Assembly: GCA_965230045.1 (NCBI GenBank) | Contig: OZ245940.1 | Span: forward strand, 4,092,001 to 4,156,000 | Direction: 5' to 3' | Length of the DNA: 64,000 bases | Source of the DNA: G963662905 sp965230045 | GTDB taxonomy: Bacteria; Bacteroidota; Bacteroidia; Bacteroidales; WRLA01 | Shown here: positions 1-8,542 of the stretch, piece by piece | Layout of the letters: each line of letters begins with the position of its first letter | Numbering within the stretch: position 1 is the first letter of the stretch | The notes under the pieces: model-generated | The model's input: only the letters and a program-made list of their open reading frames with translations | Databases searched by the model: none | Told to the model about the DNA's origin: nothing | Translations under genes and position numbers: made by a program

Positions 1-408
1 GATCAGCTCACTTTTCTGCTCTTCATAGGGGCGCACCAGCTCCAGATAGCTTTGATAAACATCCTGAGCAGATGAGCCGTTTATATTAATATTTTCAATA
101 TCCTCAATTGTTCCGGCCAATTCAATAGGCGCATTTTCGACAAAAAACTGAGCACGTCCCTGCTGGCCTAAAAACAGATAAAGGAATTTTGGAGCATCAA
201 GCGTCCCTTCCATAACAAAATGGCCGTCAACAGATTCTGCTGAATCAATTGTGATCATTTCTCCTTCGGTATATTCCTGAAGAAACACTTTGGTATCGCT
301 AAGGCCATCTATTTGAGCGTTGATAGTAAATCCCTTATCATTGACGGGTGCATTACAGGCAGTGATTAATAGTGCAAGAACAGCTAAAAAGGAGCATAAT
401 TTTTTCAT
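1..408 (-). CDS. DUF4369-type lipoprotein, C-terminus off the window
   Basis: The frame is open from an ATG at 408 to the window edge (136 codons visible). It begins with a lipoprotein signal peptide whose lipobox is LLITAC, so the mature protein should be an SPII lipoprotein. The visible part (about residues 25-120) has the beta-rich pattern of the DUF4369 domain that precedes TlpA-like thioredoxin domains in Bacteroidota. The thioredoxin part with its CxxC would lie beyond base 1, so an envelope thiol-disulfide role is inference. It sits 92 bp downstream of the rhomboid gene on the same strand. An overlapping longer frame at 353-763 is a shadow. Confidence 0.75.
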   Translation of the reverse strand, partial: MKKLCSFLAVLALLITACNAPVNDKGFTINAQIDGLSDTKVFLQEYTEGEMITIDSAESVDGHFVMEGTLDAPKFLYLFLGQQGRAQFFVENAPIELAGTIEDIENININGSSAQDVYQSYLELVRPYEEQKSELI

Positions 409-500
409 AAAAATTTATTTTGTTGAATATTGAAAACAAAAGTCGGAAAAAAAGCAACGCAGATAACAGGAAGCTGAAATCTTCCTCTGAACGAATAAAA

Positions 501-1190
501 TCAAGGTTTTTGCTTATCTTTTCCGGGACGGATATCATACTTAATAATAATGCCGGCATCTTCTTTTTGCTCTTCCTCTGCTTCAGGTCCTTCAAGTTCC
601 CAGCTGTAAACCTCGCGTTTTGGGGCTGACGATCGATATACAAAAGCCAAAACCACGCCGAGCAACAAACCTGCGGCATGAGCTTCCCAGCTGATGTTTT
701 GTTTTGGGAAAAAATCGGGAAAAACGCCCCAGACCATACTTCCATAAATAAAAATAACGGCAAGGCTTATGGAATACAGGCGCGGATTTTTACTGATAAT
801 CCCCATAGTAAACAGGAATGAAGCCAAACCGTAAGCCAGGCCACTTGCTCCGATATGCCAGCTTGGACGTCCCAGCAACCAAACAAAAATGCCACTGCCA
901 ATCCACAAAATGAAAAGCACACGGAAGGAAACCGGACGGTACCAATAAAAAAGAATGGCTCCTAAAATCAGCAGCGGAACGGAATTGGAAAAAGCATGTG
1001 AAAAGTCGCTGTGCACCAATGGAGCGGTAATTATCCCGTGCAACCCTTTCCAATGGAGCGGATAAACGCCCAGAAAATGAAAACTATAGCCCATAACTTC
1101 TTCGGTGATAAAAACCAACCAAATGAGTACAAGGACAAACAAAGGAATAATAAAGCTCTGTAGTATTTTTCGCAAATCGGGATCTTTCAT
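501..1190 (-). CDS. Rhomboid family intramembrane serine protease
   Basis: A 229-residue polytopic membrane protein with the rhomboid signature. The catalytic serine is in HIGASG (Ser116), and the partner histidine is in the last helix, in SWEAHAAGLLLG (His171). The segment HSDFSHAFSNS around residues 60-70 matches the conserved helix after loop 1. The family cleaves transmembrane substrates inside the membrane. A charged cytosolic tail (about residues 190-229) follows the last helix. The ATG at 1190 gives the full family core. It lies between the POT transporter (56 bp) and the DUF4369 lipoprotein. The substrate cannot be told from the sequence. Confidence 0.9.
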   Translation of the reverse strand: MKDPDLRKILQSFIIPLFVLVLIWLVFITEEVMGYSFHFLGVYPLHWKGLHGIITAPLVHSDFSHAFSNSVPLLILGAILFYWYRPVSFRVLFILWIGSGIFVWLLGRPSWHIGASGLAYGLASFLFTMGIISKNPRLYSISLAVIFIYGSMVWGVFPDFFPKQNISWEAHAAGLLLGVVLAFVYRSSAPKREVYSWELEGPEAEEEQKEDAGIIIKYDIRPGKDKQKP

Positions 1191-1246
1191 ACCTGCCGGG
1201 CATCAATATCCGTGCTGAAAAATTTCTCTGACAAAACTACCGGTTT

Positions 1247-2683
1247 TTAATTGCTTTTACTCAGCACAAGCCGGTCGTAAATGAGCAAAATAAGAGCTGT
1301 TGCAATACCGATACCCGTAAAAATATACCAAATATTTTGCGGATGATACGTTTGCCAAAGGTAATTTGTAAGCTCGGCCTGATTCATTTGCAGCTTTTGT
1401 GCAGCCATTTGAAACAAATCGTTTTGAGTAAACTGATCGCTTATTTCGGGAAACTTGAGAGCGCGCTGCTGTAGGTCGCGTTGCAGAAGTGTCAATTTGT
1501 CCGACATATTACCATAAACACTACCGGAGAGGATGCCGGCAAAAAAGTTACCGCCTGCCATGGGCAGAAACGAGCATCCCATATAAAGGGCAACTTTATC
1601 TTTGGGGGCTATTTTACCAATATATTCTGTGATTTTGGGACTGGAAGCCATTTCCCCCAAACCAAAAACAAGAACAGTAACGATAAGGTAAAACGGATTG
1701 TTGGTAGCAAAGGTCAGCCCGATGCCGATGGCCGAGACAAAAATCCCGCCCACCATAGCATTTAATGGTTTGAAGCGCATCACAAATGCAGAAACGGCGA
1801 TCTGAAAAATGACAATATACATTGCATCAATATTGCTGAGCATTTCAGGGTTGATCGTTCCGTGTTCATTTCCTATTGCCTGCGCCAGTGCAGGAGAAAT
1901 ATTATAGAGAAAATCATACATCACGCTCGTATCCATCCATTGGCCAATAAATACTGGGAGCGTATAGAACAACTGGTTATACATGGCCCAAAACCCGATG
2001 ATAATCAACAGGAAAAACAAAAAGCGCAAATCAGAAAGAGCTATGCTAATATTCTTAAAAATTGTTTTCAACGCTTTTGACAGCGGTTCATGATTTTGTT
2101 CCCTTTCAGGCTCTTTAAAAAAGAATGCCAGCATCAACATATTGGCGACAATAACTATTGATGACATCAGGAAAACATAAAACCAGTCAAATTCCCGGAA
2201 CTTAGATGCGAATATGGGGCCGATAAAAGCGCCGATATTCACCATCATATAAAAAATACCAAATCCAATAGAGGACGTTTCATCGGTTGTGGTTTTGCTT
2301 ATTGTTGCAGAAATAATTGGTTTAAAAAGGGATGCGCCCACGGCCACATACATAAAAACGGCGTACATCGCACCGTAGGAACCTACCAAACCCATGAGCA
2401 GATATCCGCTGGCCAAAATCAGATAGGAAGAAAAAAGCACCTTTTTATAGCCAAATTTATCAGCAATTGCACCGGTAATTACCGGCAGGAAATAAAGAAG
2501 CGCGACCACAGGCCCCATCAGATAGCCTTTTTGCTCCTGAGAAAATCCCAAAGCCCCTGTATCGCGTGAGCCGGTGAGGTAAACAGCAAAAACCATGAAC
2601 ATACCATACCAGGCCCAGCGCTCAAACAATTCCATGGTATTGGCTACCCAGAAAGTCCGGGGAAATTTTTTAAAAATACGCAT
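1247..2683 (-). CDS. POT/PTR2 family proton-coupled peptide transporter
   Basis: A 478-residue polytopic membrane protein. Near the N-terminus it carries the POT proton-coupling motif ExxERxxxYG (ELFERWAWYGMF), and later the POT signature FYMMVNIGAFIGP (about residues 145-157). POT proteins import di- and tripeptides with protons through a 12-14-helix MFS fold. The second position of the ExxER motif is as in other POT members; the usual aromatic pair is WYG here. It lies 15 bp downstream of the lipoprotein gene ending at 2699, so the two are probably co-transcribed. Specificity for peptides rather than nitrate or other substrates is inferred from the family. Confidence 0.9.
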   Translation of the reverse strand: MRIFKKFPRTFWVANTMELFERWAWYGMFMVFAVYLTGSRDTGALGFSQEQKGYLMGPVVALLYFLPVITGAIADKFGYKKVLFSSYLILASGYLLMGLVGSYGAMYAVFMYVAVGASLFKPIISATISKTTTDETSSIGFGIFYMMVNIGAFIGPIFASKFREFDWFYVFLMSSIVIVANMLMLAFFFKEPEREQNHEPLSKALKTIFKNISIALSDLRFLFFLLIIIGFWAMYNQLFYTLPVFIGQWMDTSVMYDFLYNISPALAQAIGNEHGTINPEMLSNIDAMYIVIFQIAVSAFVMRFKPLNAMVGGIFVSAIGIGLTFATNNPFYLIVTVLVFGLGEMASSPKITEYIGKIAPKDKVALYMGCSFLPMAGGNFFAGILSGSVYGNMSDKLTLLQRDLQQRALKFPEISDQFTQNDLFQMAAQKLQMNQAELTNYLWQTYHPQNIWYIFTGIGIATALILLIYDRLVLSKSN

Positions 2684-2698
2684 AGAAAAAGTTTAAAA

Positions 2699-3109
2699 CT
2701 ATTCGAGGGTATAATTCAGCACTGCCCTATTTGTATCACAAACTATTGGTGTATAACAATTTACACTATCTGAATCCATCAAGAGGCTATCAACATAAAG
2801 CATCACAGCCAGATTTGCGCTATCGTTGGTCACAACTGCTTCCAGAAAGCAATGATCCAGCGTTTCACCTTTAAAACTGTGGTTCCAGCTTTTAATATCT
2901 TCTAAATATTCGCTGACATGATTTGCATATTGCGGATCGTAATAGGTAATGGTCATATCCGATGTAGTATCCATATAACTGATTACCTGATAGCGCACAT
3001 TATACTGATAGACAGTACGGTTAATATCTTCTTCGGTACAGGAAGCCATAAAAAGCATTGCAACTATACCGGCAAGCACCATGAAAAGAGTTGTGGTTCG
3101 ATTAAGCAT
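2699..3109 (-). CDS. Small lipoprotein of unknown function
   Basis: The chosen start is the ATG at 3109, because it puts a standard signal peptide with lipobox LFMASC at the N-terminus; a longer frame to 3175 adds 22 basic residues before it. The mature protein (about 110 residues) is acidic and beta-rich with no recognised motif. Only the lipid-modified cysteine supports an envelope location. It sits between the TPR gene and the POT gene on the same strand. Confidence 0.6.
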   Translation of the reverse strand: MLNRTTTLFMVLAGIVAMLFMASCTEEDINRTVYQYNVRYQVISYMDTTSDMTITYYDPQYANHVSEYLEDIKSWNHSFKGETLDHCFLEAVVTNDSANLAVMLYVDSLLMDSDSVNCYTPIVCDTNRAVLNYTLE

Positions 3110-3191
3110 GTATTTGGTTTTATTTTGTGGCAAATTTAACATTTGTTTGATTTTAATTCTAATTTTCTGACCCAATGCGCGATGATCTGCG

Positions 3192-4535
3192 CTATTTTTC
3201 GCTTTTATTTCTTTTCTGCACGATCCGTTTGACCATAATTATTGCCAAAACGAATAACAGGCCGAACAAAAATACATTTAAGAAAATCATCCAAAGATCC
3301 TTCGGCACGATTTGTTTTTGATCCTTTGTCAGTTCTCCGGCAATTTGTTTTTGCTCCTCCTGGACATCTTCCTCGAGGAACACACTATCACTGAGTTTCA
3401 CAAAGGCATCAAAATACTGGTTTGCTTTTTCAAAATCCTCCAGGCTGGACGCTGCCATTGCCAATTCACGGGAGCATATACGCATTTCATCCAGTGCTTT
3501 AATCTCTTGCGCGATTGCATATCCCTGTTCAAAATATTCCAAAGCGCTTTGATAGTCCTGCTGTTTCATTAAAAGCTTGCCAATATGGCGGTAACCTTTG
3601 GCCACCTGATACAAATTACCGTTTTCCCGGTTCATTTTCAGGGCTTGAAAAAAATACGCAATTGCCTTATCATAATCTTCCATCTCGGCTTTTAAAGTAC
3701 CCAGATTCCACAAAACCCTGCTGATATCGAAATTTCGCTCTTCCCTGATAAGAAGGGATTGCGTTAAATAATGCTCGGCACTATCGAGTTGCCCGAGGTT
3801 GTGATAAACCACCGAGATATTCTGCATGATCACGCTTACCGACTCAAAGTATTCATATTTCAATGCCAGCGGCAAAGCTTTATGGTACATGCGCAGTGCA
3901 TTTTCATGGTCTAAATGATCTTCGTATATCACAGCAAGGTTCGATAAATTATTAACAATAAGCACTGTATCCTTTAAGTCATGCAGCACATCCAATGCCT
4001 GCTTATAAAATGCAACAGCCTGCTCAAGGTTGCCCAGATAATGATAAACAGTAGCAATATTACCCAGTGAACTGGCATAATCTTTATAATTATCAACACT
4101 TTTGTGATACTGCATTGCCTTTTTCATATAAATAAGTGCACTATCGAATTGGCTCATCTGCCGATAAACCAGACCAATATTATTATCGCACTGACTGGCT
4201 CCTTTGTAGTTTCCTGCCAAATGAAAAACGCCGGAAGCCTGACGGTAGAAATTAAGGGCAGAATCGGGCAATCCTGCAAACAAACAAGCGGAACCACAAG
4301 TTTTTAGTGCCTGTGCCCGCGAAAGGGTATCGAAGGCTTCCCGGGCAAGGGAATCCGCCTTATGAGCATATTGCATGGCCTGCAAAGGATCCTGCTGCAA
4401 TAAAATCTTCGCAGAATCCAAAAGCTTTGCAAGCTCTTCTTCTGTATCCTGGGCATGGAGATTTGCAACAGAAGCGATGCACAGGCAGAATAGCGCAAGC
4501 AAATACATTGGAATATTTAATTTAACATTCATCAT
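3192..4535 (-). CDS. TPR-repeat protein with C-terminal membrane anchor
   Basis: A cleavable signal peptide ending around LHAQD is followed by about eight tetratricopeptide repeats (residues 30-380) with the usual pattern of small and aromatic residues, for example GLVYRQMSQFDSALIYM and GNIATVYHYLGNLEQAVAFY. A short helix and one transmembrane segment (about residues 412-435) with a basic tail close the protein. The architecture is that of the periplasmic sensor half of Bacteroidota TPR-histidine kinases or TPR-LuxR regulators, but no kinase or DNA-binding domain follows, so it ends at the anchor. It starts 3 bp after the helix-hairpin-helix gene and is probably in its operon. Confidence 0.8.
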   Translation of the reverse strand: MMNVKLNIPMYLLALFCLCIASVANLHAQDTEEELAKLLDSAKILLQQDPLQAMQYAHKADSLAREAFDTLSRAQALKTCGSACLFAGLPDSALNFYRQASGVFHLAGNYKGASQCDNNIGLVYRQMSQFDSALIYMKKAMQYHKSVDNYKDYASSLGNIATVYHYLGNLEQAVAFYKQALDVLHDLKDTVLIVNNLSNLAVIYEDHLDHENALRMYHKALPLALKYEYFESVSVIMQNISVVYHNLGQLDSAEHYLTQSLLIREERNFDISRVLWNLGTLKAEMEDYDKAIAYFFQALKMNRENGNLYQVAKGYRHIGKLLMKQQDYQSALEYFEQGYAIAQEIKALDEMRICSRELAMAASSLEDFEKANQYFDAFVKLSDSVFLEEDVQEEQKQIAGELTKDQKQIVPKDLWMIFLNVFLFGLLFVLAIIMVKRIVQKRNKSEK

Positions 4536-4538
4536 ATC

Positions 4539-5528
4539 CTAGTTCTTCTTCCTGATTTTCAAATATGGCCGCATTTTTTCATACAAACCATCATAAATAA
4601 GCCGGACATCTTTCAGCTCAGCAACCGAATGAAATGCCCCTTGCTCCTTCTTATGCTGAAATATTGCTTTCACGATATAATATTCCATATAGGGATGCCG
4701 CAAAAGTTCTTTAAATTCCACTTCATTCAAATCCATTTTCCGTATATAGATAGTGTCGATATGAATATAAGGGCGGAATCGGTTTAAGCGCACGGTATCC
4801 ATTCCATAAACTTCAAGCAGCTGATCCTCTTGATAAAAACCGCCCAGTTTTTTTCTGTATTCCATAATCCTGTGCGCATACCACGAACCAATTCCCGGCA
4901 ACATGCACAACTGCACTGAGTCGGCACTGTTGAGTTCCACATTCAGCGTATCGTAAAAGCTTATGAATTTTTTAGTGGGAGTTTTATCCGCTAAAAGCGA
5001 TGAATCCACTTTTTTATCGGCCTGAGCCTCTTTTTTTTGAGCAAAGAGTGTTAGGTCGATGCGCACAGAATCTTTGATGCTGGCATAAAAATCATCGGAG
5101 ATAACAAAAACCTTTTTCAAATCTTCTGCCTTGTAAAAACGACCTCCTTTATTGGTATATTTGACCAAAACAGCTGCCTGTTTCTTACTCAAGCCAAGCT
5201 TTTGCCAATCCGCTGCCCCTGCTGTATTCGGATCAAATGCAAACGGTACGGGTTTGGCACGCTCTGCTTTCTTCTCCTTCATTGCCAAATATTCAGCCTT
5301 CTCTTTTTGGGTGCGCAATGAATCCTGCTTCACAAGCTGCTCATAGTTTTTTTGCCATATTTTGGCTTCTTCCAGCTTGGCAAAATCCATTTTCCGGGCA
5401 TTGGAAAAATCGTAAAATGTCATGGCCATGCGCAACGACCATACAAGAATAATCAGAACAAGCAGCACAATCAGGCCTCTTTGTTCCATTCTTGTAAACC
5501 CAAAATATGATCTTATTTTTTTCAACAT
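4539..5528 (-). CDS. Membrane-anchored helix-hairpin-helix protein, ComEA-like
   Basis: One transmembrane helix at residues 18-38 is followed by a charged linker and three ComEA-type helix-hairpin-helix units at about 98-131, 198-231 and 266-299. The middle one has the classic LPGIGSWYAHRI hairpin. ComEA proteins bind DNA non-specifically in the envelope during natural transformation, and similar multi-HhH proteins are common in Bacteroidota. DNA binding is family knowledge; a DNA-uptake role is inference because no other competence gene is visible nearby. It is first in a run of minus-strand genes. The LPGIG hairpin looks intact; the other two are less conserved. Confidence 0.8.
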   Translation of the reverse strand: MLKKIRSYFGFTRMEQRGLIVLLVLIILVWSLRMAMTFYDFSNARKMDFAKLEEAKIWQKNYEQLVKQDSLRTQKEKAEYLAMKEKKAERAKPVPFAFDPNTAGAADWQKLGLSKKQAAVLVKYTNKGGRFYKAEDLKKVFVISDDFYASIKDSVRIDLTLFAQKKEAQADKKVDSSLLADKTPTKKFISFYDTLNVELNSADSVQLCMLPGIGSWYAHRIMEYRKKLGGFYQEDQLLEVYGMDTVRLNRFRPYIHIDTIYIRKMDLNEVEFKELLRHPYMEYYIVKAIFQHKKEQGAFHSVAELKDVRLIYDGLYEKMRPYLKIRKKN

Positions 5529-5619
5529 GGCAATATTGGCCGAATTTAGTAAAATTTATTCATGTCGCAGGCGAAATACACATATTTATAGGCATTATGG
5601 TTTTTCTATAGGTTTGGAA

Positions 5620-5947
5620 GGTTCTACTAGGAATTTCGTGGGTAACAATAATGTTTGAAAATAATATGGGGATATTTATTAATAAACTATTGATCCCTAA
5701 CAGATTCCTCCCTTCACAAAGCCTTAATCACTTCGTTTGGCTTTGTTCCGGTCGGAATGACGCTGTTTATTAGGTGTTTAAGGCAATTGCGGCGCACTTC
5801 GACTCCGCTCAGTGACCAAGCCGCATTTGCCTCCTGAATTCATAAAAACGCGTCATTCCGACAAAATTTTCCGAAGAATGAGGAAACTTTGGAGGAATCT
5901 GTTTGAAATAAAGTAATTTTTCTTTCCACGAAATTCCGTGTAGAACC
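5620..5947. mobile_element. MITE-like element, copy A, with 9-bp target duplication
   Basis: A 328-bp non-coding element with imperfect terminal inverted repeats, GGTTCTACTAGGAATTTCG at the left and the complement of CCACGAAATTCCGTGTAGAA at the right. It is flanked by the perfect 9-bp direct repeat GGTTTGGAA (5611-5619 and 5948-5956), the footprint of transposition. Four more copies are at 25875, 34136, 36698 and 45117. No transposase is encoded. It fills the 570-bp gap between the HhH gene and the DUF2147 gene. Confidence 0.85.
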
Positions 5948-6099
5948 GGTTTGGAAAAAGTAATTTGATCTTTCAAAGGCCAATCGCTTGAAAAGTTTAT
6001 CTTTGGTGAAATTTTATCCGGAAATAATAAAGCGATGGATGGGAATTTATGATTCAGGCATTCTTATTGAAAATAAATTAATCATTAAAATTAGATAAC

Positions 6100-6582
6100 A
6101 TGAAAAAAATCCTTGCAGTTGTATTCACCATTACTTTAGTTTTTAGTGGGTTGAGCACATTTGCTCAAAAATACAGCGAAGATGCCATCTTAGGCAAATG
6201 GTATAATGACGAAGAAACAGGAATGGTGAAAATTTACAAAGAAGACGGTAAATTCTTCGGAAAACTTGTATGGCTAAAGGATCCGATAGACCGGTTCACA
6301 AAAAAGCCAAAGCTGGACAAAAAGAATCCTGATGAAGCCTTGCGCGACCGCCCGGTACTGAACCTGGTTATTCTATCAGATTTTGTTTATGATGATGGCG
6401 AATGGGAAGACGGAAAAATTTATGATCCAAAAACAGGCAAAACGTACAGCTGTTATATGGAGCTTTTATCACCCGAAAAACTTAAAATCAGAGGTTTCAT
6501 CGGTTTGGCTGCTTTCGGTAAAACTACTTACTGGAATCGTGCTACTGAAGTCAAAAATAAAAATACTGAATCGGCTCATTAA
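6100..6582 (+). CDS. DUF2147 family secreted protein
   Basis: A signal peptide ending in STFAQ precedes a compact ~135-residue domain with the DUF2147 pattern: ILGKWYNDEETGMVKIYKEDGKFFGKL-type opening, a central DRPVLNLVILSDF segment, the block DGKIYDPKTGKTYSC, and a closing RGFIGLAAFGKTTYW. The family is widespread in Gram-negative bacteria and probably binds a small ligand in a lipocalin-like barrel in the periplasm; no reaction is established. It is a single gene, ending at a strong hairpin terminator at 6601-6640. Confidence 0.85.
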   Translation: MKKILAVVFTITLVFSGLSTFAQKYSEDAILGKWYNDEETGMVKIYKEDGKFFGKLVWLKDPIDRFTKKPKLDKKNPDEALRDRPVLNLVILSDFVYDDGEWEDGKIYDPKTGKTYSCYMELLSPEKLKIRGFIGLAAFGKTTYWNRATEVKNKNTESAH

Positions 6583-6600
6583 TCCATTGTTTTTCATAGA

Positions 6601-6640
6601 AACCGGAACATTAAACCTTATAATGTTCCGGTTTTTTTTT
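6601..6640 (+). terminator. Rho-independent terminator after the DUF2147 gene
   Basis: A perfect 13-bp stem (AACCGGAACATTA and its complement) with a 7-base loop is followed by a run of T. It lies 18 bp after the stop of the DUF2147 gene and directly abuts the stop codon of the convergent small gene at 6639. Confidence 0.9.
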
Positions 6641-6803
6641 AATTCAGGGGCACTTCCTCATTTTGTGGAAGTGATTCGATATCCCGTAATTCGTTATTTT
6701 TCTGTTCACGTCGGTAGGAGATTACCCTTTGAACGGTAAAATACACACCTAAAAGCAGAATGAACAGCAGCATTAGCGGAATATGCGTGTAGTAATCCAT
6801 CAT
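6639..6803 (-). CDS. Small single-span membrane protein
   Basis: A 54-codon frame starting at the ATG at 6803 (a second ATG is at 6800). It has one clear transmembrane helix (LMLLFILLLGVYFTVQRV) followed by a basic segment and an acidic tail. No family is recognised. Support comes from the membrane-protein composition and from ending exactly at the shared terminator hairpin. An upstream TTG at 6824 could add seven residues. Confidence 0.45.
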   Translation of the reverse strand: MMDYYTHIPLMLLFILLLGVYFTVQRVISYRREQKNNELRDIESLPQNEEVPLN

Positions 6804-6824
6804 GACATTTATTTTTTCGTACAA

Positions 6825-7313
6825 ACTATAAGCTTTGCATGAACCAGAAAGGAAAAAATAGTTTTCATCGAACTTTTCTCTGCTGAACCTTAAACATAAA
6901 ATTCATCCCCCAAAAACTACTTTTTCAATCGTCATAAAGCAAAAATAGGCACTGACAATGAAGCCAGTATTAGCCTGACATTAAGAAAACATTAACTGAC
7001 AGACATTTTTGCACGGCAAAATTACAAAGCGGAAAACGCTCATCTCTTGTTGTTCCGGACTTTTTAGCTACAAAAAACATCGAACCTTTCCGAATAAATC
7101 AAAAATAAGCCAACAAAAAAAACTAATTTCAGTCAAATAGTTTTCATATAAAATAAATGAACCTAAAATTATCAGAATATTTATTTCATTGATTTTAAAC
7201 TATTTGCATCTCATTTAAACAGAATTATACAACATATATAAATCCATAGATGTAAGCACAGAGTTTTTTTATTAAATTGCGAGCCGATTTTAATAAAACT
7301 AAAACAAATTGCT
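6825..7313. other. AT-rich intergenic region before the FadL-type gene
   Basis: I see no coding frame, structured repeat or RNA gene here. It should hold the divergent promoters of the small membrane protein and the FadL-type gene, but no TAnnTTTG box stands out. Confidence 0.4.
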
Positions 7314-8531
7314 ATGCGCAAAGAAATTTACATCGTTTTACTCAGTCTTCTGATGACCGGCTCAGCAATTGCCGGAGGATTTCAGGTCAGGCTGCAGGGA
7401 CAAAAACAGAATGGTATGGGCCTTATAGGCACACCCTGGTATTTTGGTCCCAGTTCAATTTTCTATAATCCGGGTGCTCTTTCATTAATGGACAGCAGCT
7501 TTAGCTTCAGCGCGGGCGTAAGCCTGGTAATGGCAAATGCTAAATACGGGGATTTACACTCCTCTTATATTGCTGAAACCAACAATCCAACAAGTCCTCC
7601 ATTTTATTTCTATGGCGCCTTCCGTCTAAGTGAAAAATTTACTGCCGGTATTGGCATCAATACGCCCTATGGCTCAAAAAGCGTTTGGGAAGATAATTGG
7701 GCAGGAAAATACCTCATTGAGGAAATCGCATTGCGCGCCTATTATTTTCAGCCCACTATTGCCTACAAAATCAACGACATGTTCAGTATCGGCGCTGGCC
7801 TCGTTATTACCAAAGGAAGCGTTGACCTCACGAAAGCCCTTCCCTATTCAGAGACATCAAACGTTAACCTGAAAGGCGATTCTGATATTAAGTTTGGTTT
7901 CAATGTGGGTATGCATGTGCAAATCTGCGAACGCATCAATTTCGGTATTGACTACCGCTCAAAAATTGATGTTGCGGTTGAAGGCGGCGATGCTACATTC
8001 GAAATCCCTGCATCCATTGGCGGCCTGATTCCTACAGAAAACAAATTCAGCGCCAGCCTCCCTATGCCTGCCAACCTCGATTTTGGCCTTTCTTTTCAGG
8101 CAACCGACAGGTTGATGCTTGCCGTTGAAGTAAACTGGGTGCAGTGGAGCGAATACAAAGAGCTGACATTCACATTTGAAGAAGCCGGCGAAACGCTGGA
8201 TAATGTGAACCCAAGAGAATACAAAGACAGCTGGATTCCACGCATTGGAGCACAATACCTGATCAGCGACAAGCTTGTTGTCCGTGCAGGGGCTTATTAT
8301 GATCCATCGCCGGTAAACGAAAAATATTTCAACCCGGAAACTGTAAGCATGAATACCGTAGGCTTAACCTGCGGATTGACGTACAAACCTATTCCTAATC
8401 TGGAAATCGACCTTTCGTACCTCAACCTCACCGGTATGGAAGCCGAACGTACTTATGAGCCGGCCAATTTCTCAGGAAATTATGCTGTAAATACATCAAT
8501 CCCCGGATTTGGAATCACTTATAAATTCTAA
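7314..8531 (+). CDS. OmpP1/FadL/TodX family outer-membrane transporter
   Basis: A signal peptide ending in SAIAGG is followed by a predicted beta-barrel of about 385 residues ending in an aromatic residue (TYKF), the usual outer-membrane sorting end. The N-terminal segment with YNPGALS corresponds to the NPA region that plugs FadL barrels, and INTPYGS near residue 117 fits the family. FadL proteins move long-chain fatty acids or other hydrophobic compounds across the outer membrane. The GDSL lipoprotein starts within 12 bp, and such FadL-GDSL pairs suggest coupled hydrolysis and uptake of lipidic substrates (inference). Confidence 0.88.
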   Translation: MRKEIYIVLLSLLMTGSAIAGGFQVRLQGQKQNGMGLIGTPWYFGPSSIFYNPGALSLMDSSFSFSAGVSLVMANAKYGDLHSSYIAETNNPTSPPFYFYGAFRLSEKFTAGIGINTPYGSKSVWEDNWAGKYLIEEIALRAYYFQPTIAYKINDMFSIGAGLVITKGSVDLTKALPYSETSNVNLKGDSDIKFGFNVGMHVQICERINFGIDYRSKIDVAVEGGDATFEIPASIGGLIPTENKFSASLPMPANLDFGLSFQATDRLMLAVEVNWVQWSEYKELTFTFEEAGETLDNVNPREYKDSWIPRIGAQYLISDKLVVRAGAYYDPSPVNEKYFNPETVSMNTVGLTCGLTYKPIPNLEIDLSYLNLTGMEAERTYEPANFSGNYAVNTSIPGFGITYKF

Positions 8532-8542
8532 AAATGACGACA

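Noticed and set aside
353..763. 136-codon minus-strand frame
   Set aside because: It overlaps the rhomboid gene and the lipoprotein start in another frame and has no protein-like features.
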